Source: an uncultured Prevotella sp.
Lineage (GTDB): Bacteria; Bacteroidota; Bacteroidia; Bacteroidales; Bacteroidaceae
NCBI GenBank assembly: GCA_905233165.1
Contig: CAJODL010000001.1
Location: 186,001-250,000, forward strand
Reading direction: 5' to 3'
Length of the DNA: 64,000 nt
The first letter of the stretch is position 1. Every line of letters begins with the position of its first letter. The position numbers were made by a program, and so were the translations under genes. Of this stretch, positions 1-9,218 are shown one piece after another. Under the pieces are notes generated by a model. The model saw only the letters and a program-made list of their open reading frames with translations. It ran no database searches and was not told the origin of the DNA.

Positions 1-917
1 TTCTGGAAATAAAGCAGGGAAGACATCCTGTTATAGAGGCAAATATGCCAATCGGGGAAAAATATGTTCCTAATGACATTTCCCTGTACCCTCAAAGAGT
101 TCCTGACAAACCTGTTTCGCAGATAATCATTATTACAGGTCCTAATATGGCTGGTAAATCGGCATTGTTAAGGCAGACAGCCCTCATTGTACTGATGGCA
201 CAGATAGGCTGTTATGTCCCAGCTGATTCAGCACATATCGGTATGGTAGATAAGATATTCACCAGAGTAGGAGCTTCAGACAGCCTCTCAACAGGCGAAT
301 CAACCTTTATGGTAGAAATGACTGAAGCTGCCAATATCCTCAATAATGTTACAGACAAGAGCCTTGTGCTGTTCGATGAATTGGGAAGAGGAACAAGTAC
401 CTATGATGGTATATCGATAGCATGGAGCATAGTGGAATATCTTCATGAACACAAGAATGTAAATGCACGAACATTGTTTGCCACACACTATCATGAGCTC
501 AATGAAATGGCGAAAAATTACTCGCGCATAAAGAACTATAACGTTTCTGTCAAGGAGATTAATGGAAAAGTTATCTTCCTAAGAAAACTCGTAGAAGGTG
601 GTTCTGAGCATTCCTTTGGTATTCATGTGGCCCAAATAGCTGGTATGCCACCAAGCATCGTAAAACGTGCCAATGAAATACTGAAGGCTTTGGAAAAAGA
701 AGGTAACAGTGTTGGCAGTGCTTCCAGCAAGAAACTGGAAACCCTTGATGAGGTAGGACAAAAGGGTGCCAATGGTGGTCAGCTGTCATTCTTCCAGCTT
801 GATGACCCTGTTTTAGAGCAGATAAGAGACGAAATCATCGGCATTGACATCAATAACCTCACTCCTTTGGAGGCTTTAAATAAACTGTCGCAGATAAAGA
901 AAATAATCAACGGATAA
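1..917 (+). CDS. mutS: DNA mismatch repair protein MutS, C-terminal part (5' end outside window)
   Basis: This is the C-terminal ATPase half of MutS, which binds mismatched DNA and recruits MutL in post-replicative repair. The frame is open from base 3, before the first internal ATG at 45, and already encodes GRHPVIE at 18-38, so the gene starts left of the window. Visible motifs are the Walker A segment [13 protein letters not shown], the conserved STFMVEM segment, Walker B with [12 protein letters not shown], and the ATHYHEL histidine motif, in normal MutS order. The tail includes the helix-turn-helix region used for dimerisation ([14 protein letters not shown]). It ends 22 bases before leuS on the same strand. 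Identification is secure; only the N-terminal mismatch-binding domains are missing because of the window edge. Confidence 0.97.
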   Translation, partial: LEIKQGRHPVIEANMPIGEKYVPNDISLYPQRVPDKPVSQIIIITGPNMAGKSALLRQTALIVLMAQIGCYVPADSAHIGMVDKIFTRVGASDSLSTGESTFMVEMTEAANILNNVTDKSLVLFDELGRGTSTYDGISIAWSIVEYLHEHKNVNARTLFATHYHELNEMAKNYSRIKNYNVSVKEINGKVIFLRKLVEGGSEHSFGIHVAQIAGMPPSIVKRANEILKALEKEGNSVGSASSKKLETLDEVGQKGANGGQLSFFQLDDPVLEQIRDEIIGIDINNLTPLEALNKLSQIKKIING

Positions 918-939
918 AACAAAAAAAACATATACAAAA

Positions 940-3732
940 ATGGAGTATAACTTTAGAGATATTGAAAAGAGATGGTTCTCTTATTGGAAAGAAAATCAGA
1001 CGTACAAGGTAACAGAAGATTCGTCAAAGCCAAAGTATTATGTTCTTAACATGTTCCCTTATCCATCAGGAGCAGGCCTTCATGTAGGACACCCACTTGG
1101 CTATATTGCCAGCGATATATATGCACGCTTTAAGCGTCTGCAGGGCTTTAATGTACTTAACCCTATGGGATATGATGCCTATGGACTTCCTGCTGAGCAA
1201 TATGCCATCCAGACAGGACAGCATCCAGAGAAGACTACATTCCAGAATATAGACAGATATAGGGAACAGCTGGACAAAATAGGTTTCTCATTTGACTGGA
1301 GCCGTGAGGTTCGCACTTGTGACCCAATTTACTATAAGTGGACACAATGGGCTTTCCAGAAAATGTATAACAGCTACTATGATGAGGACCTGAAGAAAGC
1401 ACAGCCAATAGAAAAACTTATCGAAAAGTTCAAGAAAGAAGGTAAGTGGCCAAGCGATGCTAAAGAGCAATCAGAACTCCTCATGAACTATCGTATTGCC
1501 TTTATGGGTGAGACAATGGTAAACTGGTGTGCTGGTCTTGGTACTGTACTTGCTAATGATGAGGTAGTAGATGGAGTATCTGTTCGTGGTGGCTTCCCTG
1601 TAGAGCAGAAGAAGATGCGTCAGTGGTGTCTTCGTGTCAGCGCTTATGCTCAGAGACTGCTTGACGGCCTTGAAACTATTGACTGGAGCGAATCAATAAA
1701 AGAGACTCAAAAAAACTGGATTGGACGCTCTGAAGGAACAGAAGTAGAGTTCAAAGTTGCCGATTCCAACGAGAGTTTTACTATTTTCACAACTCGTGCA
1801 GATACTATGTTTGGTGTTACATTCATGGTATTGGCACCAGAATCAGAATTGGTAGAAAAACTCACTACAGCCGATCAGAAGGCTGAAGTTGACAAATATG
1901 TAGCATATGTAAAGGGTCGTACAGAACGTGAGAGAATGATAGACCATAAGGTAACAGGTGTATTCTCTGGTTCTTATGCTATAAATCCATTTACAGGAGA
2001 GAAGAATCCTATCTGGATTAGTGAATATGTACTTGCAGGATATGGTACAGGAGCTATTATGGCTGTACCAGCTCACGATTCTCGTGACTATGCTTTTGCA
2101 AAACATTTCAATCTGCCTATCATTCCACTTATCGAGGGTGCTGACGTAAGCGAAGAAAGCTATGATGCGAAAGAGGGTATTGTAGTAAATTCTCCTGCAG
2201 CAGGAAAGACTTCTGTTGCCTATGATGGTGAATCACTCAATCTTAATGGAAAAACCATCAAAGAGGCTATTGCAGCAACAAAGACATTCGTTGAAAAGCA
2301 TAATATTGGTAGGGTGAAGGTAAATTATCGTCTTCGTGATGCTATCTTCTCACGCCAGAGATATTGGGGTGAACCATTCCCAGTATATTACAAGAATGGC
2401 GAACCATGCATGATTCCTGAAGAATGTCTGCCAATAGAACTTCCTGAGATAGAGAAGTTCTTGCCAACAGAAACAGGCGAGCCACCACTCGGAAATGCTA
2501 CCAAGTGGGCTTGGGATGAAACAAACAAGTGTATTGTTGAAAATTCTAAGATAGACAATAAAACTGTCTTCCCAATAGAACTATATACAATGCCAGGATT
2601 TGCCGGTTCTTCCGCATATTATCTGCGTTATATGGACCCAAAGAATGAAAATGCTTTGGTAGATCCTGCAATAGATAAGTATTGGCAAAATGTTGATTTG
2701 TATGTAGGTGGTTCTGAACATGCTACAGGACATCTCATTTACTCACGCTTCTGGAATAAATTCCTTTATGACCTGGGTGTTTCTTGCAAAGAAGAGCCAT
2801 TCCAAAAACTTATAAATCAGGGAATGATTCAGGGTCGTTCTAACTTCGTTTACAGAATAAAAGACACAAATACCTTCGTTTCCATCGAGAAAAAAGACGA
2901 ATATGACGTTACACCAATACATGTAGATGTTAACATAGTAAGTGCTGATATTCTCGATGTTGAAGCATTCAAGGCTTGGAGACCAGAATATAATGATGCG
3001 AAGTTTATCCTGAACGATAACAATGAATATAAATGTGGATGGGCAGTAGAAAAGATGTCCAAATCCATGTTTAACGTTGTCAATCCTGACATGATAGTAG
3101 AGAAATATGGTGCTGATACACTTCGTCTCTACGAAATGTTCCTTGGTCCTGTAGAACAGTCAAAGCCTTGGGATACTAATGGTATTGACGGCTGTCATAG
3201 ATTCCTCAAGAAATTATGGGGACTGTTTTATGACAGAGAAGGTAATTGGCTGCCAGAAGATATTACTCCTACACAAGAAGAAGAAAAGTCTCTGCATAAG
3301 CTTATTAAGAAAGTAACAGGAGATATTGAACAATTCTCATACAACACAAGTATATCAGCATTCATGATAGCAACTGGAGAACTGCAGAAATGCCGTTCAA
3401 AGGCTGTTTTGGAACAGTTGGTAATACTTATTGCACCATTTGCACCATTTATTGCAGAAGAGTTGTATCATGCTCTTGGAAACAAAACATCTGTTTGTGA
3501 TGCTAAATGGCCCGCTTTCGATGAATCAAAGATAAAGGATTCTGAGATAACAATGCCTGTTCAGTTCTGTGGTAAGACACGCTTTACTATGCAGATACCA
3601 GCAGAGGCTTCTCGTGAGGAAGTTGAAAAAATAGCTCTTGCTGATGAAAGAACAAAGAAATACGTAGAAGGAAAGCAGATTATAAAGACAATCGTTGTAC
3701 CAGGTAGAATCATAAATATTGTTATAAAGTAA
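940..3732 (+). CDS. leuS: Leucyl-tRNA synthetase
   Basis: Class Ia aminoacyl-tRNA synthetase that charges tRNA-Leu with leucine. The HIGH-type signature appears as HVGH at residues 48-51 and the KMSKS loop at about residues 705-709. Between them lies the CP1 editing region that hydrolyses mischarged tRNA, including a [12 protein letters not shown] segment. The 930-residue length fits the longer Bacteroidetes LeuS forms. The start codon follows the mutS stop by 22 bases and an A-rich leader, so the two genes may be co-transcribed. The stop is two bases before the start of the next ORF. tRNA-Leu(TAA), one of its substrates, is encoded at 15.2 kb. Confidence 0.98.
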   Translation: MEYNFRDIEKRWFSYWKENQTYKVTEDSSKPKYYVLNMFPYPSGAGLHVGHPLGYIASDIYARFKRLQGFNVLNPMGYDAYGLPAEQYAIQTGQHPEKTTFQNIDRYREQLDKIGFSFDWSREVRTCDPIYYKWTQWAFQKMYNSYYDEDLKKAQPIEKLIEKFKKEGKWPSDAKEQSELLMNYRIAFMGETMVNWCAGLGTVLANDEVVDGVSVRGGFPVEQKKMRQWCLRVSAYAQRLLDGLETIDWSESIKETQKNWIGRSEGTEVEFKVADSNESFTIFTTRADTMFGVTFMVLAPESELVEKLTTADQKAEVDKYVAYVKGRTERERMIDHKVTGVFSGSYAINPFTGEKNPIWISEYVLAGYGTGAIMAVPAHDSRDYAFAKHFNLPIIPLIEGADVSEESYDAKEGIVVNSPAAGKTSVAYDGESLNLNGKTIKEAIAATKTFVEKHNIGRVKVNYRLRDAIFSRQRYWGEPFPVYYKNGEPCMIPEECLPIELPEIEKFLPTETGEPPLGNATKWAWDETNKCIVENSKIDNKTVFPIELYTMPGFAGSSAYYLRYMDPKNENALVDPAIDKYWQNVDLYVGGSEHATGHLIYSRFWNKFLYDLGVSCKEEPFQKLINQGMIQGRSNFVYRIKDTNTFVSIEKKDEYDVTPIHVDVNIVSADILDVEAFKAWRPEYNDAKFILNDNNEYKCGWAVEKMSKSMFNVVNPDMIVEKYGADTLRLYEMFLGPVEQSKPWDTNGIDGCHRFLKKLWGLFYDREGNWLPEDITPTQEEEKSLHKLIKKVTGDIEQFSYNTSISAFMIATGELQKCRSKAVLEQLVILIAPFAPFIAEELYHALGNKTSVCDAKWPAFDESKIKDSEITMPVQFCGKTRFTMQIPAEASREEVEKIALADERTKKYVEGKQIIKTIVVPGRIINIVIK

Positions 3733-3734
3733 TA

Positions 3735-4172
3735 ATGCGCATCCTTGTAATACGTTTTTCTGCTCTTGGAGATGTTGCCATGCTGGTACCTGTGCTCAGA
3801 CAGGTGGCTGCAGACAATAGAAACAATGAATACATCATTCTCTCTAAACCCATATACGAACCCTTGTTCGATGGGATAGGAGAGAATGTATCTTTCATTG
3901 GAGCAGATATGAAGAATGATTACAAGGGATTATCTGGAATATACAGATTGTTTAAAGAACTCAAGAAACTTAACTTCGATTACATCATTGATGAACATGA
4001 TGTTCTTAGGACAAAGGTATTAAGGTTTCTTTTTAAAATACATGGATATAAAGTACGTAAAATAGATAAACATCGTAATTTACGTAAACTTATAACAGCT
4101 CAACCCCCAAAGAAGGTACTGAAACAGCTTCCTACGGCTTTTGATAACTATTTTGAAGCATTAAAGATATGA
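3735..4172 (+). CDS. Glycosyltransferase family 9 (heptosyltransferase-like), N-terminal half
   Basis: This 145-residue ORF matches the N-terminal Rossmann domain of GT9 heptosyltransferases of the ADP-heptose:LPS type, beginning MRILVIRFSALGDVAM, the usual start of Bacteroidetes members. Members of this family are normally one polypeptide of roughly 340-350 residues. Here the frame stops after the segment LPTAFDNYF, where the interdomain linker would begin, and the C-terminal nucleotide-binding domain continues in the next frame from an ATGA overlap. Compared from memory with intact relatives, about 30-40 linker residues seem absent. Either this is a disrupted gene (deletion plus frameshift) or a functional two-chain enzyme made by translational coupling. 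It probably acted in LPS core synthesis at the inner membrane. Confidence 0.8.
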   Translation: MRILVIRFSALGDVAMLVPVLRQVAADNRNNEYIILSKPIYEPLFDGIGENVSFIGADMKNDYKGLSGIYRLFKELKKLNFDYIIDEHDVLRTKVLRFLFKIHGYKVRKIDKHRNLRKLITAQPPKKVLKQLPTAFDNYFEALKI

Positions 4173-4654
4173 ACATCGGTATAGCCCCTTTTGCTGCTCA
4201 CAAAGGAAAGATATATCCTCTTGAGAGGATGGAAAGAGTAGTTCAGTTGCTTAAGGAAAAGCAGCCGGACTGTCATATTTCACTCTTTTGTGGAAAAGGA
4301 GAAGAACTTGATTTAATGCAGAAATGGGCTGATAAATATGACTTGACTATAGCAACCGGGGAAGGAATCCGTTCTGACTTGGAAAAAATGAAAAAGCTTG
4401 ATGTAATGATTTCTATGGATTCTGGAAACATGCATCTTGCCAGCATCGTTGGACTAAGAGTTGTCAGTATATGGGGAGCAACACATCCTTATGCTGGTTT
4501 CTTAGGATGGGGACAGAAAATGGAAGACTGTATCCAAAAGGATCTTCCATGCAGACCTTGCTCTATATATGGAAACAAGCCATGCCTTAGGGGAGACATG
4601 GCTTGTATGGATATCGAACCAGAAGAGATTATTTCCCGTATAATACAGGATTAG
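4169..4654 (+). CDS. Glycosyltransferase family 9 (heptosyltransferase-like), C-terminal half
   Basis: This 161-residue ORF carries the C-terminal, sugar-nucleotide-binding domain of a GT9 enzyme. It starts MNIGIAPFAAHKGKIYP, which in intact relatives is an internal segment at the beginning of the second domain. The donor-site region SMDSGNMHLASIVG and a GATHPYAGF segment are intact, as is a cysteine-rich tail (CRPCSIYGNKPC). The start ATG overlaps the stop of the N-terminal half by four bases (ATGA), a classic arrangement for translational coupling. Its 3' end overlaps the convergent DUF4254 gene by 26 bases. The domain has kept its motifs, so loss of function is recent, or the split form still works. 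Confidence 0.8.
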   Translation: MNIGIAPFAAHKGKIYPLERMERVVQLLKEKQPDCHISLFCGKGEELDLMQKWADKYDLTIATGEGIRSDLEKMKKLDVMISMDSGNMHLASIVGLRVVSIWGATHPYAGFLGWGQKMEDCIQKDLPCRPCSIYGNKPCLRGDMACMDIEPEEIISRIIQD

Positions 4655-5234
4655 TGGAAGGGTCGTTATACATTTTCATCTGACGATATACTTTCATATA
4701 TTTACGTCCTGCCTCTATATCTTCCAATAACTGATCTATTGCTAAAGAGAGGTCCTTCTGCTGTTCTAACAAAATAGCGAGCTTACCTCTACATGTTGCC
4801 AAATGCTCTTCTGATGTGTCAGATCGCTTTGTTTGCTCCTCCATGTGGTAAATCTTCAAGGCAAGGATAGAAAGCCTGTCTATAGCCCATGCAGGAGATT
4901 CTGTATTGATTGTAGCATCTGGTAGTATCTTCACATCTTTATATTTTGTCCTAAAATAGGTATCTATATCTTCTACCATATCAGTACGATCCTGATTAGA
5001 CTTATCTATTCTACGCTTTAAAACAAGCGCCTCAGAAGGGTCTATGTCTGGATCACGGATAATATCTTCAAAATGCCATTGCACTGTATCTATCCAGCAT
5101 TTATGATATAATATACCCTCAATAGAGTTTTCATCATAAGGATTTGATATAGCAGTATCTATATTATCATGAATGTGATAATCATTAATAGCCTGATTGA
5201 AAATCTTATTTGCTGAAGATGTAAATTTTTCCAC
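4629..5234 (-). CDS. DUF4254 family protein
   Basis: This 201-residue, mostly helical, charged protein matches the DUF4254 family, which I recall as often lying beside heptosyltransferase-type genes in Bacteroidetes. It has no signal peptide and no membrane segment, so it should be cytoplasmic. Recognisable segments are ILYHKCWIDTVQWHFED near residue 42 and INTESPAWAIDRLSIL in the middle. The adjacent GT9 gene fits that neighbourhood and suggests a link to LPS or surface-sugar assembly, but the biochemical function is unknown. The gene converges on, and overlaps by 26 bases, the GT9 C-terminal half. Start is the first ATG after a long AT-rich upstream region. Confidence 0.8.
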   Translation of the reverse strand: MEKFTSSANKIFNQAINDYHIHDNIDTAISNPYDENSIEGILYHKCWIDTVQWHFEDIIRDPDIDPSEALVLKRRIDKSNQDRTDMVEDIDTYFRTKYKDVKILPDATINTESPAWAIDRLSILALKIYHMEEQTKRSDTSEEHLATCRGKLAILLEQQKDLSLAIDQLLEDIEAGRKYMKVYRQMKMYNDPSTNPVLYGK

Positions 5235-5483
5235 GTCTTTATTATTTTATTATATTATTTAATGTTAGATTAAAATCTATAAGAAGAGTAATAATAGTGT
5301 GTTAATTTGTTTATAAGTATCGTAAATGAATGATATTCAGTATTTATTGTTTTTGAAAACTCTTGTATAATTTACAGTATATGATGTTTATAAGTATGTG
5401 GATATCTCTATATTATAAAATTATGTTGGATAAGTTATGCTTTTTCCATAATTTATTAAAAAGTTATCCACATTGTTTTCCAC
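5235..5483. other. AT-rich intergenic region with DnaA-box-like sites
   Basis: No gene is seen here. The stretch is very AT-rich and contains a perfect DnaA box TTATCCACA at 5464-5472, a one-mismatch box TTTTCCACA at 5476-5484, and an inverted one-mismatch box TGTGGATAT at 5397-5405. It lies upstream of DUF4254 and downstream of the HU terminator. It could be a DnaA-binding or titration site or, less likely, a replication origin. Confidence 0.4.
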
Positions 5484-5512
5484 AAATAAAAAACCACGGC
5501 TGGAAGCCGTGG
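5484..5512 (-). terminator. Rho-independent terminator of the HU gene
   Basis: A perfect 7-bp stem (CCACGGC at 5494-5500 pairing with 5506-5512, loop of five) is followed on the minus strand by TTTTTTATTT. It lies 25 bases past the HU stop codon. Confidence 0.9.
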
Positions 5513-5536
5513 TCTATATCTGCTTCTTATTAAAGA

Positions 5537-5797
5537 TTAAAGCAGTGAAGAGCTTGCCTTCCACTTAGCAACCTTCTTTGCTGGAATCTTAATAGCTGCA
5601 CCTGTCATAGGGTTCTTACCTGTTCTAGCAGCACGCTTCTGAACGCTGAATGTTCCAAAACCGATGAGCTGAACTGAATCACCTTTCTTGAGAGCACCCT
5701 GAATAGCGTCAAGTGCTGCGTCAAGTGCTTCCTTACTAGCTGCCTGAGAAAGACCAGCCTTTTCTGCAATCTTCTTTACAAGTTCTGTCTTGTTCAT
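5537..5797 (-). CDS. HU family DNA-binding protein
   Basis: Small nucleoid protein of 86 residues that bends and compacts DNA as a dimer. It starts MNKTELVKKIAEKAGLS with the standard helical N-terminus. It contains the conserved core GDSVQLIGFGTFSVQKRAAR, in which FGTF and the following arginines form the base of the DNA-clasping arm, and then GKNPMTG and IPAKKVAKWK. Length is normal for HU. The gene is monocistronic: it has its own promoter (TAACTTTG at 5861-5854, minus strand) and a strong terminator 25 bases after the stop. Confidence 0.96.
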   Translation of the reverse strand: MNKTELVKKIAEKAGLSQAASKEALDAALDAIQGALKKGDSVQLIGFGTFSVQKRAARTGKNPMTGAAIKIPAKKVAKWKASSSLL

Positions 5798-5853
5798 AAT
5801 ACTGTGAATTATTTAAATTAGTAAAAATAAAAAAAAAGAAAAACTTCTGTTTG

Positions 5854-5884
5854 CAAAGTTATGATTTAAATTTTAAAGTTGCAA
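5854..5884 (-). promoter_or_regulatory. HU promoter (TTGC-N19-TAACTTTG)
   Basis: On the minus strand, -33 element TTGC (5884-5881) is separated by exactly 19 bases from -7 element TAACTTTG (5861-5854). It is preceded by a T-rich tract. This fits the Bacteroidetes sigma-AB consensus. Confidence 0.75.
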
Positions 5885-5987
5885 GAAAAATCGAAAAAAA
5901 ATGATGATATTTTCTCAAAAAAAGCAAAAAATTTTGATTTTGAGGTATTTTTTATGCAGAAAATCCCGTCTTTCAAGCAAAAATTAG

Positions 5988-5995
5988 TACTTTTG
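5988..5995 (+). promoter_or_regulatory. -7 element TACTTTTG of the rhomboid gene
   Basis: A perfect TAnnTTTG match ends only eight bases before the rhomboid ATG at 6004. Transcription starting the usual few bases downstream would give a leaderless or nearly leaderless mRNA. No convincing -33 element is visible at normal spacing. Confidence 0.55.
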
Positions 5996-6003
5996 CAAGC
6001 AAT

Positions 6004-6696
6004 ATGAGACAAATTCCCAATATAACTAAGAATCTGCTTATCATAAACATCATTTGCTATATGGCAAAAATGGTGCTTGCAGGTAGGATAAATTTTGATA
6101 ATGTATTCGGCCTTCACTTCTTTTTAGCTGAAGACTTTCACATACATCAGTTGCTTACATATATGTTTATGCATGCGAATTTCACGCATCTGTTCTTTAA
6201 TATGTTTGCACTTTGGATGTTTGGTGGTACTGTAGAACGTACTTTTGGCGAGAAAAGATTCCTTATATATTATATAATATGTGGATTGGGAGCTGCTATC
6301 TGTCAGGAGATATCTCAATTCGTACAGATATATGCAATGTTGCCATCAGAAGTGACAATAGAGCAGATGTTCCATTTGAGTTATGCAGACAAGATGGCTC
6401 TTAATGCATTTACTACTGTTGGTGCTTCAGGCTGTGTATATGGTATATTGCTTGCTTTTGGAATGTCTTATCCGGAAGAGAGTATTTTTATATTCCCATT
6501 ACCAGTACCTATCAAGGCCAAGTGGTTCGTAATAGCTTATGCAGCAATAGAATTGGGTTCTGCACTATCTTCACGTGGAGATGGTGTTGCACATGTAGCG
6601 CATCTTGGAGGTATGCTATTTGGATATTTTCTGATAAAGTTTTGGCGTAAGACCAGTGATACCTTCAATGGTTGGGATGGGTATGAAATTCGCTAA
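6004..6696 (+). CDS. Rhomboid family intramembrane serine protease
   Basis: Polytopic membrane protease of 230 residues that cleaves substrates within or next to the bilayer. The N-terminus MRQIPNITKNLLIINI is typical of Bacteroidetes rhomboids and fixes the start. The conserved HANFTHLFFNMFALWMFG segment supplies the oxyanion-hole histidine and asparagine. The catalytic serine lies in GASG (Ser142) and the catalytic histidine in HVAHLGG (His200). About six hydrophobic segments are present. The gene overlaps the downstream phosphodiesterase-like gene, so the two form an operon. Physiological substrates cannot be inferred from sequence. Confidence 0.93.
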   Translation: MRQIPNITKNLLIINIICYMAKMVLAGRINFDNVFGLHFFLAEDFHIHQLLTYMFMHANFTHLFFNMFALWMFGGTVERTFGEKRFLIYYIICGLGAAICQEISQFVQIYAMLPSEVTIEQMFHLSYADKMALNAFTTVGASGCVYGILLAFGMSYPEESIFIFPLPVPIKAKWFVIAYAAIELGSALSSRGDGVAHVAHLGGMLFGYFLIKFWRKTSDTFNGWDGYEIR

Positions 6697-7819
6697 ACTA
6701 ACTGTTACGATACTTATAATAATAAATGTTATTTCTGTGGTGGGATTGCTCGTCACAGGATATTCTTATGTTCTCTCTCCGATAAATTGGCCATATTTGT
6801 CGTTGATGGGATATTTCTTTCCAGTATTCCTGTTTGCAAATGGTTTCTTCCTTGCCTTATGGGTATTTGTGAATTGGAGATATCTGCTTATACCAGTGAT
6901 AGGTTTTATTGCTGCATATCAACCTCTTAGCCTGTATTGTCCGTTTTTTACATCTTCATCGTCAGTTGATGAGGCTTTAGAAAACTCTTCACAAACGAAA
7001 TTGACTATTTTATCGTACAATACATATGATTGGGGTAAATATGATAATTCAGATGAAAATAGTAAGGAGAATGTAATAGAGTATATTGCGAGCCAAAAAC
7101 CTGATATTATTTGCCTTCAGGAAAGTCCATTGGATAATAAGACAATGGAAATAATAAAGGATTATATGCCTGAGATGAAATATCATACTTCCATTAGAAA
7201 TGCTGATGATGATAAACATGGAGTAATATTATCATTTCTTTCAAAATATCCTATAGATAAGGAGCAAAATCTGAATATTCCAAGCAAGTCAAATGCTGCA
7301 GGAGCGATATGGGTTGATGTTAATGGAAAAAAGTTGCTTGTTGTAAACTGTCACCTTGAAACCCAATCACTTTCTATAAGCGAAAAAGAAGGGTTCTCTC
7401 GCCTTGTTCATGGTGTAGCCAATGGAGACGTAGAGAAAGATAGTATGAAATCAGGTTCCAAATTTTATCTGAAAAAACTATCGGCATCAGCACAAAAGAG
7501 GGCTCCTCAAGCTGAGAAAGTATCCGAATTTATAAAAGATAATTCAAGTACATCAGCAATAATTTGTGGCGATTTCAACGATATTCCTCTATCATATACT
7601 CATCATATTATTTCCGATGGATTGAAAGATTGCTATCAGGAAAGGGGTAGGGGATTTGGTTTCTCTTATTGCCATAATGCCATGAGAGTCCGCATAGACT
7701 ATATATTATGTACTCCAGATATAAATCCTATAAAATGTTGGGTTGATGATGAGATAAAATTATCAGATCATTACCCAATAATATCTCACTGTTTACTTGA
7801 AAATAAAGAGAAGAAATAA
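6683..7819 (+). CDS. Membrane-anchored endonuclease/exonuclease/phosphatase family protein
   Basis: About 378 residues. Three hydrophobic segments occupy roughly the first 95 residues. They are followed by an EEP (DNase I-like) metallo-phosphodiesterase domain beginning LTILSYNTYDWG, with the metal-binding glutamate in IICLQESP, then VVNCHLE, the Asp/Asn pair in CGDFNDIP, and the terminal SDHYPI histidine motif. The set of catalytic residues is complete. Substrates in the family include nucleic acids, phosphoinositides and other phosphodiesters, so the substrate is open. The frame extends upstream to a GTG at 6656, but ATG-AAA at 6683 gives the best signal-anchor start and a 14-base overlap with rhomboid, implying co-translation. 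Confidence 0.87.
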   Translation: MKFAKLTVTILIIINVISVVGLLVTGYSYVLSPINWPYLSLMGYFFPVFLFANGFFLALWVFVNWRYLLIPVIGFIAAYQPLSLYCPFFTSSSSVDEALENSSQTKLTILSYNTYDWGKYDNSDENSKENVIEYIASQKPDIICLQESPLDNKTMEIIKDYMPEMKYHTSIRNADDDKHGVILSFLSKYPIDKEQNLNIPSKSNAAGAIWVDVNGKKLLVVNCHLETQSLSISEKEGFSRLVHGVANGDVEKDSMKSGSKFYLKKLSASAQKRAPQAEKVSEFIKDNSSTSAIICGDFNDIPLSYTHHIISDGLKDCYQERGRGFGFSYCHNAMRVRIDYILCTPDINPIKCWVDDEIKLSDHYPIISHCLLENKEKK

Positions 7820-7835
7820 AAAAAATCCGTTTTTG

Positions 7836-7867
7836 TTTGGTGAATTGTGTGTTAAATATTACCTTTG
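7836..7867 (+). promoter_or_regulatory. uraA-upp promoter
   Basis: TTTG at 7836-7839, a 20-base spacer and TACCTTTG at 7860-7867 match the Bacteroidetes -33/-7 consensus. The uraA start codon follows after about 31 bases. Confidence 0.8.
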
Positions 7868-7898
7868 CAGCCAAAATATACAGTAAATATTTTTAATA

Positions 7899-9218
7899 AT
7901 GGAACCTAATAATGCTATTTATGATGCTCGCCAGTTAGGTACTACTCGTATGATGATACTTGGTGTTCAGCATTTGTTTGCAATGTTTGGCGCAACAGTC
8001 CTTGTACCACTTCTTACTGGTTTGGACGTTTCTGTAACACTTCTTTTTGCTGGTATAGGAACATTGATGTTTCATTTTATTTCAAAGTGGAATGTTCCAG
8101 CTTTTCTTGGCTCTTCATTTGCTTTCCTTGGTGGTTATGCTTCTGTAAAAGAGATGGGAATGGCTCAAGGACTTTCAGAGACTCTCGCCCTTGATTATGC
8201 TTGCATAGGTGTTGCATGTGCCGGATTTATGTATTTTGTAATGGCAGCACTCATAAAGTCTTTCGGAGTGCAGAAGATACTTCATTATTTCCCTCCTGTA
8301 GTGACAGGACCTATTGTAATAGCTATTGGATTGGTACTTTCAGGTTCTGCTATTGCCAACTGTCAAACCAACTGGCTTCTGGCAATCATAGCAATTATAA
8401 CCGTTATAGTTTCTTCTATATGGGGTAAGGGAATAATAAAGATAATACCTGTTCTTCTCGGTGTAATCGTATCTTATGTATTGGCAGCATGCTTGGGAGA
8501 GGTTGATTTCAAACCTCTTGGTGAAGCAGCATGGATAGGATTTCCTATTGTGATGGATAGAACGGTTTTTGCTGCTTTTGAAGATGGAAATACCACATTG
8601 ATGCTGTCAACCATTCTTGCTGTTATGCCGATAGCATTTGCTACTATCATGGAGCACATCGGAGATATGTGTGCCATTGGTTCAACAGTCGGAAAAGACT
8701 TCTTGTCAAATCCAGGTTTACATCGCACTCTTACCGGAGATGGTGTGGCAACAGCAGTAGCTTCTATATTCGGAGCACCGGCAAATACTACTTATGGCGA
8801 AAATACCGGAGTATTGAACCTTACAAAGGTCTTCGACCCAAAGGTGATAAGAATTGCAGCATGTATTGCCATTATGCTGGCTTTCTGTCCTAAGTTTGCC
8901 AGTCTCATACAGTTGATGCCAGCAGCTACAATAGGTGGTGTCAGCCTTATACTTTATGGTATGATATCAGCAGTAGGTGTACGAAATCTTGTTGAGGAAA
9001 AGGTTGACCTGAAGAGTTCTCGTAATGTGTTTGTAGCAGCCTTGATATTGGTACTTGCTATTGGTGTGAAATATGGTGCCAATGATGATATAGCAATAGG
9101 TCCTGTTCATCTTTCAGGGCTTGCCATTGCTGCACTTGTGGGTATCTTCCTCAATGCAATAATGCCTGACAAACTTGGTATGAAAGTAAAATCGTTTAAA
9201 GGAAAGGAAAAAGAATAA
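7899..9218 (+). CDS. uraA: Uracil permease (NCS2 family)
   Basis: A 439-residue, highly hydrophobic transporter of the nucleobase:cation symporter-2 family, with about 12-14 membrane segments. The early signature GVQHLFAMFGATVLVPLLTGLD is the UraA/uracil permease N-terminus. The family QH motif and the later ATIMEHIGDMCAIG segment supply substrate-binding glutamate and histidine residues. It imports uracil by proton symport. The next gene, uracil phosphoribosyltransferase, starts inside its stop codon (TAATG), so import and salvage are translationally coupled. Uracil specificity rather than xanthine is supported mainly by this neighbour. Confidence 0.93.
   Translation: MEPNNAIYDARQLGTTRMMILGVQHLFAMFGATVLVPLLTGLDVSVTLLFAGIGTLMFHFISKWNVPAFLGSSFAFLGGYASVKEMGMAQGLSETLALDYACIGVACAGFMYFVMAALIKSFGVQKILHYFPPVVTGPIVIAIGLVLSGSAIANCQTNWLLAIIAIITVIVSSIWGKGIIKIIPVLLGVIVSYVLAACLGEVDFKPLGEAAWIGFPIVMDRTVFAAFEDGNTTLMLSTILAVMPIAFATIMEHIGDMCAIGSTVGKDFLSNPGLHRTLTGDGVATAVASIFGAPANTTYGENTGVLNLTKVFDPKVIRIAACIAIMLAFCPKFASLIQLMPAATIGGVSLILYGMISAVGVRNLVEEKVDLKSSRNVFVAALILVLAIGVKYGANDDIAIGPVHLSGLAIAALVGIFLNAIMPDKLGMKVKSFKGKEKE

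Noticed and set aside
5235..5484. Chromosomal replication origin
   Set aside because: Boxes are few, no dnaA/dnaN-type neighbours are seen, and the genes on the left point toward the gap. Kept only as a candidate DnaA-binding region.
7868..7898. PyrR-type or uracil riboswitch leader before uraA
   Set aside because: The leader is only about 30 bases and AT-rich, with no stem.
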